Shown: positions 47,576 to 56,659 of the stretch, one piece after another | Numbering within the stretch: the first letter of the stretch is position 1 | How the letters are laid out: each line of letters opens with the position of its first letter | Position numbers and translations under genes: made by a program | Origin: an uncultured Clostridia bacterium | GTDB lineage: Bacteria > Bacillota > Clostridia > Christensenellales > Borkfalkiaceae | DNA length: 64,000 nucleotides | Reading direction: 5' to 3' | Assembly: GCA_930989535.1 (NCBI GenBank) | Contig: CAKNLK010000001.1 | Span: 1 to 64,000 of the forward strand | Notes under the pieces: model-generated | Database searches by the model: none | What the model saw: only the letters and a program-made list of their open reading frames with translations | What the model was told of the DNA's origin: nothing

Positions 47576-48697
47576 TCACCTCATTCTCTCCGCAAGCTGG
47601 CCCGCGCATCGGTTCATTATCTCAACGGCTTGCACCGCTTCATCCATTGTCGTTTTAGCGGAAAACGAAATCCGCAATACGCCGTCCGCCGCTTTTTCGC
47701 TCAACCCGCACGCCAACATAACGCGGCTGTAGCGGTTTTTCGACGAGCACGCGGAACCGGTTCCCACGACGATGCCCTCGTCGTTCAGCATGTGCAGCAA
47801 CACTTCGCCGCGCAGCCCCTGCGCCGATACGCTCAAGATATACGGAGACGCCTGCGGCGAAGATAAAATTGTAAATATGTCCGGTTGCAGATTTTCTCGA
47901 AAATAGCGATTGATTTCCGCAATTTTGCGAAAATCCTCCTCTAAGGACGAAAATTTCTTTTCCGCGGCAAATTCAAACTGCTTAATCGCAAACATATTTT
48001 CGGTGCCGCTCCGCAGCCCCTTTTCCTGCCCGCCCCCGCAAACGAGCGGACGAATGTGCAGATTTTTCTTGAAAAACAGAGCGGCGGCACCGCGTACACC
48101 GCCGATTTTATGCGCGCTGACGGAGTACAAATCCATCTCCCGGTTCAGTTTAAACGGCACCTTGCCGAAAGCCTGCACCCCGTCGCTGTGAAAGAGATTT
48201 TTATTATTTTTCAATTTGACTTGTTTGGCAATTTCGCCGACAGGGTTGACGGCGCCCGTCTCGTTATTGACGTGAATAACCGAAACAAGCGATGTGTTTT
48301 TATCGATTAAGGAAAGCAAATTTTCGAGATTGACACTGCCGTCGGCATTGAGCTTCGCAAAGCGAACGTCGGTACCGCGGCGAATAAGCTCTTTGGCACT
48401 ATTGAACACAGCCGCGTGTTCCCCTTCCGTCGTAACGATATTTCCGCGCGACACGCTGCAAAACAGAGCCTGGTTATCCGCTTCGCTTCCGGACGCGGTA
48501 AAAATGAGGTCGAAATCGGCAGCCGAAGCTATATGAGCCAGAATATTTTTCCTTGCCTCTTCCAACTCTTTATGCGCCGCAAACCCCTCCCGATAGAGCG
48601 CGGAGGGGTTGAAAAAATCATCCTGTAAAAAATGCATAGCCTTTTCCACTGCGTCCCCTTCCGGGCGCGTGGTGGCGGCATTATCCAAATAAATCAT
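47576..48697 (-). CDS. Cysteine desulfurase (NifS/IscS family)
   Basis: A 373-residue PLP enzyme: Y-L-D-N-A-A-T-T at the start, V-N-N-E-T-G-A-V-N, H-S-D-G-V-Q-A, PLP lysine in S-A-H-K-I-G-G, and the catalytic cysteine in G-S-A-C-S-S-K. It delivers persulfide sulfur, here most likely to ThiI (the nifZ-thiI arrangement of Bacillus). Its start overlaps the stop of the upstream membrane protein by four bases. Confidence 0.92.
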   Translation of the reverse strand: MIYLDNAATTRPEGDAVEKAMHFLQDDFFNPSALYREGFAAHKELEEARKNILAHIASAADFDLIFTASGSEADNQALFCSVSRGNIVTTEGEHAAVFNSAKELIRRGTDVRFAKLNADGSVNLENLLSLIDKNTSLVSVIHVNNETGAVNPVGEIAKQVKLKNNKNLFHSDGVQAFGKVPFKLNREMDLYSVSAHKIGGVRGAAALFFKKNLHIRPLVCGGGQEKGLRSGTENMFAIKQFEFAAEKKFSSLEEDFRKIAEINRYFRENLQPDIFTILSSPQASPYILSVSAQGLRGEVLLHMLNDEGIVVGTGSACSSKNRYSRVMLACGLSEKAADGVLRISFSAKTTMDEAVQAVEIMNRCAGQLAERMR

Positions 48698-49281
48698 CGT
48701 CTGTTAAATTCCGATTCCAAAATATTCCTGCGGGTATAACGCAAAATCGTAGAAAGCAATTGCGGGCGGCATTCAAGTACCAAAATCCGTTTTCCGACAT
48801 TCGTTGCCGCCTGGATATAGAAGAACTCTCTGTCCTCTTCTGCTTCGCTGTTCGGAGTCAGGATATCTTCCTTGGTATCGGGCGAGGCTTTCAGCTTTTT
48901 ATATGTTTCGGAGTCGACGCGGCCAATCAAGATCAATTTATCGTCGGACAAGCGGTAAAGCAATTTGCGCTTTCTATTATGCAAAACTTTGCAAATCCGC
49001 AATTCTCCCGAAACAAACGTATAATCGTAACTCAGATAAAAAGAGTGCCTTTTTATAAAGAGAAATACTGCGCAGACGACCATCGCCACAAACATTATTC
49101 CCCATATGATAAAGGACGGAATATACTGTGCCTCCGCCGGAATTCCCATCATCAGAGTAAAAAAGGAAATTACAGCAAAGACAATACACAAAACAGCTGT
49201 AACCGTAAATAAGGTATAGCGCCGTTTCGCCGGTTTTTCGTCGTGCAACGCGACACTCTCTTCATAAAAGATTTCCTGCAT
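48694..49281 (-). CDS. Hypothetical protein with two membrane spans
   Basis: I do not recognise a named family. The 195-residue protein has a charged N-terminus, two membrane helices (about residues 23-46 and 53-76) and a cytoplasmic or external domain of about 115 residues. That domain has alternating strand-like stretches (L-S-Y-D-Y-T-F-V-S-G-E-L-R-I-C-K-V). It is encoded 15 bases after the carB-dapF fusion and overlaps the desulfurase gene, so it is co-transcribed with both. No catalytic motif is seen. Confidence 0.6.
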   Translation of the reverse strand: MQEIFYEESVALHDEKPAKRRYTLFTVTAVLCIVFAVISFFTLMMGIPAEAQYIPSFIIWGIMFVAMVVCAVFLFIKRHSFYLSYDYTFVSGELRICKVLHNRKRKLLYRLSDDKLILIGRVDSETYKKLKASPDTKEDILTPNSEAEEDREFFYIQAATNVGKRILVLECRPQLLSTILRYTRRNILESEFNRR

Positions 49282-49296
49282 ATCTGGCTCCGTGGT

Positions 49297-52200
49297 TTAA
49301 TATTCTATCGCGCCTTCGAATACCTGCTTGACGCTGCCGGTAAGGCGCACCGTGCCGTCGGAGGAGTAGCGGACAATCAAATCGCCGCCGCGCACTTTGA
49401 CGGTTATATCCTCGTCTTGTTTGCAATATCCGTTGAGAACTGCCGCAATCACGCTGGCAGCTGCACCCGTACCGCAGGCGAGCGTTTCACCGTTGCCGCG
49501 CTCCCAAACGCGCATTTTCAGCGTTTTGTCGTTGACGACGCGCACAAATTCCGCATTGATTCGCTGCGGGAAATACTCCGCATACTCAAACAAAGGGCCG
49601 ACATTCGCCACATCGACGGCATCGACTTTGTCGCAGAACACTACACAGTGCGGGTTGCCGACGTTGACGAGCGTAACCGCATAATCCTGCCCGCCGATAG
49701 AAATATTTCTCCCGACGACGGTATCACCTTCCAAAGTAGACGGAATAGATTTTCCGTCCAAAACGGCTTTGCCCATATCGACACTGACCGAGCTGACTTT
49801 GCCGTTGAAAGTATACAGCTGCAATTCCTTGACGCCGCTGAGCGTTTCGATGGTAATTTTGTTATTCTTTACAATTCCGTTATCAAACAAATATTTTGCG
49901 ACGCAGCGAATCGAGTTGCCTGCCATCGCGCCCTCGCTGCCGTCCTTGTTGAAGATGCGCATCTTCGCGTCCGCCACGTCCGATTTTTCGATGAGCGTGA
50001 TGCCGTCGCCGCCGATGCCGTAATGCCTGTCGACAAAGTTGATTGCGAGTGATTCGGGGCAGGTTATCTTTCCGTCCATATTGTCAAAGAAGATATAGTC
50101 GTTGCCGCAGCTCTGCATCTTGATAAAGTTCAGCTTCAGCTTGTCGGTGCGCAGATGATTGATGTCGACGAGCTCGGTATTGCTCTCGTTGAAGCGGCTC
50201 GCGATGATGTCGGCGAGAGCGTTCGCCGTATCCAGGCTGGTGAGCGTCGTGATGCCGAGCAATATCGCGTGATGGTACATGCGGATATAGTCGTTGATGG
50301 AATCCATATCCGTCTTGCCGGTGTAAACGATATAATCGATTTTTCCCTCGTCCATCAAATGGAAAATCTCGTCGCTCTGCGAGAGCCTGTCCACCGTCGT
50401 AACTTCCACGCCGAGGGTGCGGATGGTATCCGCCGTGCCCTTCGTCGCATAGATATTCAGGCCGAGGTCGCTGAACTTTTTGGCAAGCCCTAAAATCTCA
50501 AATTTATCCTGGTCGTTGATGGTGAAATAGACGCCGACCTGGCGCTGTTTGGTGGGATGGCACAGCTTAAAGCCCGCCGAAACCAACCCCTTAAAAAGAG
50601 CTTCCTCGATGGTCTTGCCGATGCCGAGCACCTCGCCCGTCGATTTCATCTCCGGCCCGAGCTGGGAATTTACGTCGTTGAGTTTTTCAAAGGAAAATAC
50701 CGGCACTTTGACGGCGACATACGGCGAGGTTTTATACAATCCTGTGCCATAGCCTAGCTTTTTCAGTTTCGCCCCGACCATGATTTTTGTCGCGAGCTCC
50801 ACCATCGGCACGCCCGTCACTTTGGAGATGTACGGAATCGTGCGCGAAGCGCGGGGGTTAACTTCAATGACATACAACTCGTTATGGAAAACGAGGAACT
50901 GGATATTGATAAGCCCCTTCGTCTTGAGCGAAAGCGCAAGCTGCGTGGAGCACTCGATTATTTTATCCAGCATGATGTCGCTCAGGTTGTACGGCGGATA
51001 TACGGCGATGGAGTCGCCGCTGTGCACGCCCGCGCGCTCGATGTGCTGCATTATTCCGGGGATGAGCACGTCCTTTCCGTCGCTGATGACGTCCACTTCC
51101 AGCTCCTGCCCCATCAGATACTTGTCGCAAAGCACGGGGTTTTCAATGTGCTGGGCGAGAATCACGTCCATATAGCGGGAAATATCATTCTCCGTAAACG
51201 CGATGGTCATGTTCTGCCCGCCGATGACGTAGGACGGGCGCAAAAGCACCGGGTAGCCGAGTTTGTCGGCTGCCGCCAGCGCCTCCTCTTTTGTCATGAC
51301 CGTGAGCCCCTTCGGGCGGCTGATGCCGAAGCGCTCGAGCAGTTCGTCGAAGCGTTCCCTGTCCTCCGCCATGTCGACGCTGTCCGCCGAGGTGCCGAGG
51401 ATACGGATTCCCTTCTTATCCAGGTAGTTGCACAGCTTGATTGCCGTTTGTCCGCCGAAGGTGATGACAACGCCGTACGGTTTTTCCTTGTCGATGACGT
51501 TCTGCACGTCCTCAGGGGTAAGCGGCTCAAAGTACAGCCTGTCCGCCGTGTCGAAATCGGTGGAAACCGTTTCCGGGTTGTTGTTGATGATGATAACTTC
51601 GTAGCCGAGTTTTTTCAGCGTCCAGACGCAGTGCACGGAGGAATAGTCGAACTCGATGCCCTGCCCGATGCGAATCGGCCCCGAACCGATGACGATGATG
51701 CGCTTCTTCGTGCTCTCCGCAATGAACGGAGTTGCCTCGTCGTGCGAATACTCGTCGTAAGTCGAGTAGAAGTACGGCGTTTCCGCCGCAAATTCCGCCG
51801 CGCAGGTATCGACCATTTTATAGACGGCCTTTCTGTGGTACGGAATTTTCTGCCCCGAAAGATTTTCAAGTTCGTGGTCGGGGTACCCGAGGCGCTTGCC
51901 CTCGTCGTACAGCGCGCGCGTCAGCTTTTCGCTCTGCAAACGGCGCTCGTACTTGACCAAATTGTTGAGCTTGGAGAGGAACCATCGGTCGATTTTCGTG
52001 ATTTCAAAAATCTCGTCTACGGATATCCCCGCTTTCAAGGCGGCGAAGACCGTGAACAGCCGCTCGTCGGAAAGTTTTTTTAATTCTTCCCGCAAATCCA
52101 CCCCTTCATACTTGTTGAGGTTGAGGGAGGAAAGGGAAATTTCCGCGCCGCGCACCGCCTTCATAATCGCCATTTCAAAGGAGGTGCCGATGGACATCAC

Positions 52201-53343
52201 TTCGCCCGTCGCCTTCATGCGGGTGCCGAGTTCGCGCTTCGCATACAGGAATTTATCGAACGGCCATTTTGGCAATTTTACGACAACATAGTCGAGCGCA
52301 GGCTCGAAGCAGGCGTACGTCTTGCCCGTGACGTCGTTCTTGATTTCGTCGAGGGTATAGCCGAGCGCAATTTTCGTTGCGACCTTCGCAATGGGATAGC
52401 CCGTCGCCTTGGAAGCGAGCGCCGAAGATCGCGAAACGCGGGGGTTGACCTCGATGACGGAATACTCAAAAGAGTTGGGATTGAGCGCAAATTGACAGTT
52501 GCACCCCCCTTCAATCTGCAATTCGGAGATGATGTCCAAAGACGCCGTGCGGAGCATCTGGTACTCTTTATCGGAGAGAGTGACCGCGGGCGCAATAACG
52601 ATGGAATCGCCCGTATGGATACCGACGGGGTCGAAGTTTTCCATGGAGCAGACGGTCAGAACATTTCCCGCACCGTCGCGCAAAACTTCGAACTCAATCT
52701 CTTTCCACCCGTAAATATATTTCTCAACCAACACCTGCGTGATGGGCGAGAGCATCAGGCCGTTGTGCGAGATGGTGCGCAGCTCCTCTTCGTTGTACGC
52801 CACGCCGCCGCCGGCGCCGCCGAGCGTAAATGCGGGGCGGATGATGACGGGATACCCGATTTTATTCGCCACCGCGACGCACTCTTCCACGGTATACGCG
52901 ATATCGGAGGGAACGACCGGCTGCCCAATCTTCTGCATCGTCTCCTTGAAGAGTTCCCGGTCTTCCGCGCGGTCGATTGCGTCCACCTTCGTGCCGATGA
53001 GTTTGACGCCCCATTTATCGAGGAATCCTTCCTTTGCGAGTTTGCAGCCGATAGTCAGCCCCGTCTGTCCGCCGAGGGAAGCGAGAAGGCTGTCCGGCCG
53101 CTCTTTAATGATGATGCGCTTGATAGAGTCGATGGTGAGCGGCTCGAGATAAATTTCATCCGCGAGCGCCTCGTCCGTCATGATGGTCGCAGGGTTGGAG
53201 TTGCACAATACGACGTTCACGCCCGCATCCTTCAAAACGCGGCACGCCTGCGCGCCCGCATAGTCGAACTCCGCGGCCTGTCCAATCACAATCGGGCCGG
53301 AGCCGATTACGAGAACCTTTTTTATATCGCTCCTTTTAGGCAT
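49297..53343 (-). CDS. carB-dapF: Fused carbamoyl-phosphate synthase large subunit and diaminopimelate epimerase
   Basis: One frame of 1348 residues. Residues 1 to about 1060 are a complete CarB: two ATP-grasp halves (V-I-G-S-G-P-I-V-I-G-Q-A-A-E and V-I-G-S-G-P-I-R-I-G-Q-G-I-E) and a C-terminal MGS-like regulatory domain. From about 1072 an entire DapF follows (I-K-M-Q-S-C-G-N-D-Y, H-Y-G-I-G-G-D-G). The second DapF catalytic cysteine is present (Cys1290, E-T-L-A-C-G-T-G), but at the first position M-C-G-N is M-A-G-N (Ala1141). The ATG at 53343 follows AAAGGAGG and overlaps carA by eight bases. It supplies carbamoyl phosphate for arginine and pyrimidines; epimerase activity is uncertain. Confidence 0.92.
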   Translation of the reverse strand: MPKRSDIKKVLVIGSGPIVIGQAAEFDYAGAQACRVLKDAGVNVVLCNSNPATIMTDEALADEIYLEPLTIDSIKRIIIKERPDSLLASLGGQTGLTIGCKLAKEGFLDKWGVKLIGTKVDAIDRAEDRELFKETMQKIGQPVVPSDIAYTVEECVAVANKIGYPVIIRPAFTLGGAGGGVAYNEEELRTISHNGLMLSPITQVLVEKYIYGWKEIEFEVLRDGAGNVLTVCSMENFDPVGIHTGDSIVIAPAVTLSDKEYQMLRTASLDIISELQIEGGCNCQFALNPNSFEYSVIEVNPRVSRSSALASKATGYPIAKVATKIALGYTLDEIKNDVTGKTYACFEPALDYVVVKLPKWPFDKFLYAKRELGTRMKATGEVMSIGTSFEMAIMKAVRGAEISLSSLNLNKYEGVDLREELKKLSDERLFTVFAALKAGISVDEIFEITKIDRWFLSKLNNLVKYERRLQSEKLTRALYDEGKRLGYPDHELENLSGQKIPYHRKAVYKMVDTCAAEFAAETPYFYSTYDEYSHDEATPFIAESTKKRIIVIGSGPIRIGQGIEFDYSSVHCVWTLKKLGYEVIIINNNPETVSTDFDTADRLYFEPLTPEDVQNVIDKEKPYGVVITFGGQTAIKLCNYLDKKGIRILGTSADSVDMAEDRERFDELLERFGISRPKGLTVMTKEEALAAADKLGYPVLLRPSYVIGGQNMTIAFTENDISRYMDVILAQHIENPVLCDKYLMGQELEVDVISDGKDVLIPGIMQHIERAGVHSGDSIAVYPPYNLSDIMLDKIIECSTQLALSLKTKGLINIQFLVFHNELYVIEVNPRASRTIPYISKVTGVPMVELATKIMVGAKLKKLGYGTGLYKTSPYVAVKVPVFSFEKLNDVNSQLGPEMKSTGEVLGIGKTIEEALFKGLVSAGFKLCHPTKQRQVGVYFTINDQDKFEILGLAKKFSDLGLNIYATKGTADTIRTLGVEVTTVDRLSQSDEIFHLMDEGKIDYIVYTGKTDMDSINDYIRMYHHAILLGITTLTSLDTANALADIIASRFNESNTELVDINHLRTDKLKLNFIKMQSCGNDYIFFDNMDGKITCPESLAINFVDRHYGIGGDGITLIEKSDVADAKMRIFNKDGSEGAMAGNSIRCVAKYLFDNGIVKNNKITIETLSGVKELQLYTFNGKVSSVSVDMGKAVLDGKSIPSTLEGDTVVGRNISIGGQDYAVTLVNVGNPHCVVFCDKVDAVDVANVGPLFEYAEYFPQRINAEFVRVVNDKTLKMRVWERGNGETLACGTGAAASVIAAVLNGYCKQDEDITVKVRGGDLIVRYSSDGTVRLTGSVKQVFEGAIEY

Positions 53344-54415
53344 TGCGCTTTCCTCCTTTGTCCATGTTGGCAATAAAACGGTCGAAGAGATACGAGGCAT
53401 CCAAAGGCCCCGAGCATGCTTCCGGGTGGAACTGCACGGTGAACGCGTTCATATCGCCGTAATCGACGCCCTCGCAGGTATTGTCGTTCGCGTTGACAAA
53501 GCTGATTTTGCCGACCGACTGCACCGACTCGTTGATGACCTCGTAGCCGTGGTTCTGGCTGGAGATGTACACCCTGCCCGTCTCCAGATTTTTGACGGGC
53601 TGGTTGGTGCCGCGGTGGCCGTACTTCATCTTTTTGGTTTTGCCGCCCATCGCAAGCGCGAACAGCTGGTGCCCCAGGCAGATGCCGAATACAGGCAGCC
53701 TGCCCGCCAGCTTTTTGATGTTTTCGATGATTCCGACGTTTTCGGCAGGGTCGCCCGGGCCGTTGGTGAGCATCAACCCGTCCGGCTTTAAGGCAAGAAT
53801 CTGTTCCGCAGTATACGAAGCGGGCACGCGCACGACCTTGCAGCCGCGCTTGACGAGCTCGCGCACGATATTCTCCTTTGCTCCGAAGTCCCACAGCGCT
53901 ACCGTGCGTTTATTGCCATCGCCGTAGACGGCGGGTTCGGCGCAGGTCACGCTTTCCACCGCGTTGCGGATGGCGTACTTTTTAATTTCATTGATATCAT
54001 TCACGGGGCGCGTAGAGATTACGGCGTTCATTACGCCCGTCTCGCGGACAATGCGCGTCAGTTGGCGCGTATCGACGCCGTACACGCCGACGATTCCCTG
54101 CGCCTTTAAATAATCGTCTAACTTGCCTTCACAGCGGAAATTGGACGGCTCTTCGCAATATTCCCGCACAACATACGCGGAAAGGAACGGCTTGCGGCTC
54201 TCCGCATCGGCGGGAATCATGCCGTAGTTGCCAATCAGCGGAAATGTCTGAATTACGATTTGCCCGTAATAGCTCGGGTCGGTCAGTGTTTCGATATAGC
54301 CGGTCATGCCCGTCGTGAAGACGAGTTCGCCCACCACATCGCCGCGCGCGCCGAAGCGCTTGCCTTCAAATACCTGTCCGTTTTGCAGCGTTAAATAAAC
54401 TTTTTCTTCCTTCAT
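53336..54415 (-). CDS. carA: Carbamoyl-phosphate synthase small subunit
   Basis: A 359-residue glutamine amidotransferase subunit: N-terminal CarA domain (G-E-L-V-F-T-T-G-M-T-G-Y near residue 29) and class I GATase with the nucleophile in F-G-I-C-L-G-H-Q and the catalytic pair in F-H-P-E-A. It hydrolyses glutamine and channels ammonia to CarB. It overlaps carB and follows argF by 42 bases, suggesting that this pair serves arginine synthesis at least in part. Confidence 0.96.
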   Translation of the reverse strand: MKEEKVYLTLQNGQVFEGKRFGARGDVVGELVFTTGMTGYIETLTDPSYYGQIVIQTFPLIGNYGMIPADAESRKPFLSAYVVREYCEEPSNFRCEGKLDDYLKAQGIVGVYGVDTRQLTRIVRETGVMNAVISTRPVNDINEIKKYAIRNAVESVTCAEPAVYGDGNKRTVALWDFGAKENIVRELVKRGCKVVRVPASYTAEQILALKPDGLMLTNGPGDPAENVGIIENIKKLAGRLPVFGICLGHQLFALAMGGKTKKMKYGHRGTNQPVKNLETGRVYISSQNHGYEVINESVQSVGKISFVNANDNTCEGVDYGDMNAFTVQFHPEACSGPLDASYLFDRFIANMDKGGKRNA

Positions 54416-54457
54416 ATGCGACCCTATAAAATATTTTTAATCGATTGCTGAAACAAG

Positions 54458-55360
54458 TTATTTGAGCAATTTGCAGAGCACCGCTTTCTGCGCGTGCAGC
54501 CTGTTTTCCGCTTCGTCGAAAATTTCGTCGGCATGCGCCTCGAAAACCTCGTCGGTAATCTCTTCGCCGCGGTGCGCGGGCAGGCAGTGCAGCACCATCG
54601 CATCCGGTTTCGCGACGGAAAGCAACTCTTTATCGACGCAATAATTCCGGAACACCTTTTCGCGCTCCGCCTTTTCGCTCTCCTGCCCCATCGACGCCCA
54701 CACGTCAGTATAGAGCACGTCGGCGCCCTCCGCCGCTCTTTTCAAATCGGAGGTGACGGTAAACTTGCCGTTTTCGGCCGCCCACTTCATGATTTCCGCA
54801 TCGGGGCGGTAAGTATCGGGGCAGGCAATCGCAACTTCCATGCCCGTCTTGATGCCGCCGACGATGAGGGAGTTCGCCATGTTATTCCCGTCGCCGACAA
54901 AGCACAGTTTCAGCCCCTTCAGGCTGCCTTTATACTCGCGGATTGTCATTAAATCGGCGAGCACCTGGCAGGGATGGCAATAATCGGTGAGCCCGTTGAT
55001 AATGGGAATGGAGCCGTATTTCGCCAAATCCTCCACGTCCTGCTGCGCGAATGTGCGAATCATAATTGCGTCGAGATAGCGCGAAAGCACCCGCACAGTA
55101 TCCTTAATCGGCTCGCCGCGCCCAAGCTGAATGTCGCGGTCGGACAAAAACAGCGCGGTGCCGCCGAGCTCGGTCATACCGACTTCAAAGCTGACGCGCG
55201 TACGCGTGGAAGACTTCGTAAAAATCATGCCCAATTTTTTGCCCGCGAGGTGCGGATGCGGAATGCCGTTCTTTCTCTCGTATTTCAGCTGGTCGGCAAG
55301 ATTCAGAATACCGAAAATCTCTTCGGCGGAAAGGTCTGCAAGTTTCAGTAAATGCTTCAT
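54458..55360 (-). CDS. argF: Ornithine carbamoyltransferase
   Basis: A 300-residue OTCase with the carbamoyl-phosphate loop S-S-T-R-T-R-V-S-F, G-R-G-E-P-I-K-D-T, and the ornithine-site motif H-C-L-P-A-H-R-G. It makes citrulline from ornithine and carbamoyl phosphate. The gene overlaps argD by four bases (ATGA) and precedes carA, putting the enzyme next to its substrate supplier. Confidence 0.96.
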   Translation of the reverse strand: MKHLLKLADLSAEEIFGILNLADQLKYERKNGIPHPHLAGKKLGMIFTKSSTRTRVSFEVGMTELGGTALFLSDRDIQLGRGEPIKDTVRVLSRYLDAIMIRTFAQQDVEDLAKYGSIPIINGLTDYCHPCQVLADLMTIREYKGSLKGLKLCFVGDGNNMANSLIVGGIKTGMEVAIACPDTYRPDAEIMKWAAENGKFTVTSDLKRAAEGADVLYTDVWASMGQESEKAEREKVFRNYCVDKELLSVAKPDAMVLHCLPAHRGEEITDEVFEAHADEIFDEAENRLHAQKAVLCKLLK

Positions 55361-56523
55361 TCGGAAATCACCTCGTTCAAAATTCTCAGCCCAAAATCAA
55401 TCTCGTCCTTTTTAATCGTGAGCGGCGGAAGCAGGCGAACCCTGTCCTTCGCCGTCAAAACAATCAATCCTCTTTCGAGGCACGCCTCGGAAACGGCGCG
55501 CGCCTTTTTCGTCGTCAAGAGGCCAATCATCAGCCCCATGCCCGTCACTTCGGTTACGTTTTTAATTCGGCCGAGGTGCGTAAACATGTATGCGCTCTTG
55601 CCCTGCACTTCAAGCAGCAAATTTTTATCGATGCGCGAAAGAATGCTGCAGGCACCCGCGCAGGCGACGGGATTGCCGCCGAAAGTCGAGCCGTGGTCGC
55701 CCGCGGCAAAAACCTTTTCCGTCTTTTCAAAGAACATCGTCGCCCCGAGCGGCAATCCGCCCGCAAGCCCCTTCGCCGTCGACACGATGTCGGGGGAAAT
55801 GCCGAACTGTTCGTAAGCGTACAGCGTTCCCGTGCGGCCGTTGCCCGTCTGAACCTCGTCAATTATCAATAAAATGTCGTTTTTCTTGCAGAATTTTTCG
55901 ATTTTCTGCACCTCTTCAACGGGAAGCGGGCGCACGCCGCCCTCCCCCTGCATGAGTTCGAGCATAACGGCGCAGGTCGCCTTTGTGCATTTTGCACGCA
56001 CACTCTCGAACGTCGGCTCGGCGTAATCAAAGCCGTCCAGCATCGGCGCGAAACTGCGGTGCATCGCTTCCTGCCCCGTCGCGGACAGAGTCGCCATCGT
56101 CCTGCCGTGGAAGGAATTTTTCAGCGTAACGATGCGGAAGCGTCCCTCGCCGTATTTATCGAAGGAATACTTGCGAGCCGCCTTGATGGCACACTCGTTC
56201 GCCTCCGCGCCCGAGTTGGAAAAGAATACCTTTTTGGCGCCCGTGCGGGAGCAGAGCATCTCCGCGAGCTCTGCCTGCGGGCGTGTGTAATATAAGTTGC
56301 TCGCGTGCTGTACTTTATTCAGCTGCGCGATGACGGCGTTTTTCCACTCCTCGTCGTTCACCCCGAAGGAATTGACCGCGATGCCGCTGCCGAAATCGAC
56401 ATACTTTTTTCCCGATTCCGACCAAAGCGTCGCCCCTTCGCCGCGGCAAAGGTCGGTCGGAAACCGGCTGTAAGTGTTCGCAATGTACTGTTGGTCTTTC
56501 TGCTTTATCTCTTCAAAGCTCAT
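55357..56523 (-). CDS. argD: Acetylornithine aminotransferase
   Basis: A 388-residue class III PLP aminotransferase: F-G-S-G-I-A-V-N near residue 46, F-F-S-N-S-G-A-E-A-N-E, I-I-D-E-V-Q-T-G-N-G-R-T-G and the PLP lysine region S-T-A-K-G-L-A-G-G. It transfers the amino group from glutamate to N-acetylglutamate semialdehyde. In many bacteria ArgD also does the succinyl-DAP step of lysine synthesis, which would link it to the DapF part encoded downstream. A promoter (56542-56570) and a terminator lie before it. Confidence 0.94.
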   Translation of the reverse strand: MSFEEIKQKDQQYIANTYSRFPTDLCRGEGATLWSESGKKYVDFGSGIAVNSFGVNDEEWKNAVIAQLNKVQHASNLYYTRPQAELAEMLCSRTGAKKVFFSNSGAEANECAIKAARKYSFDKYGEGRFRIVTLKNSFHGRTMATLSATGQEAMHRSFAPMLDGFDYAEPTFESVRAKCTKATCAVMLELMQGEGGVRPLPVEEVQKIEKFCKKNDILLIIDEVQTGNGRTGTLYAYEQFGISPDIVSTAKGLAGGLPLGATMFFEKTEKVFAAGDHGSTFGGNPVACAGACSILSRIDKNLLLEVQGKSAYMFTHLGRIKNVTEVTGMGLMIGLLTTKKARAVSEACLERGLIVLTAKDRVRLLPPLTIKKDEIDFGLRILNEVISE

Positions 56524-56541
56524 AATGCACCTATTTTATCT

Positions 56542-56570
56542 ATTCTATCACAAATCGCCGGGGAAAGCAA
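56542..56570 (-). promoter_or_regulatory. Candidate promoter of argD-argF-carAB
   Basis: On the minus strand TTGCTT (56565-56570), 17 bases and TAGAAT (56542-56547), about 20 bases before the argD start. The -35 is weak. It fits the terminator just upstream and would make argD onwards a second unit. Confidence 0.5.
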
Positions 56571-56631
56571 TTGTTTCCCCCTCCATTTTGCGCACGCTTT
56601 TGCGGAAGTTTTTCCCGCCGCAAAAACTCAT

Positions 56632-56659
56632 AAAAAGAGACCGATTAAAAATCAGTCTC
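56632..56659 (-). terminator. Terminator at the end of argB
   Basis: On the minus strand GAGACTGATT pairs with AATCGGTCTC (one G-U), followed by TTTTT. The hairpin starts within the last codons of argB. A second stem (TTTTGCGG / CCGCAAAA, 56598-56625) lies just beyond. Confidence 0.75.
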
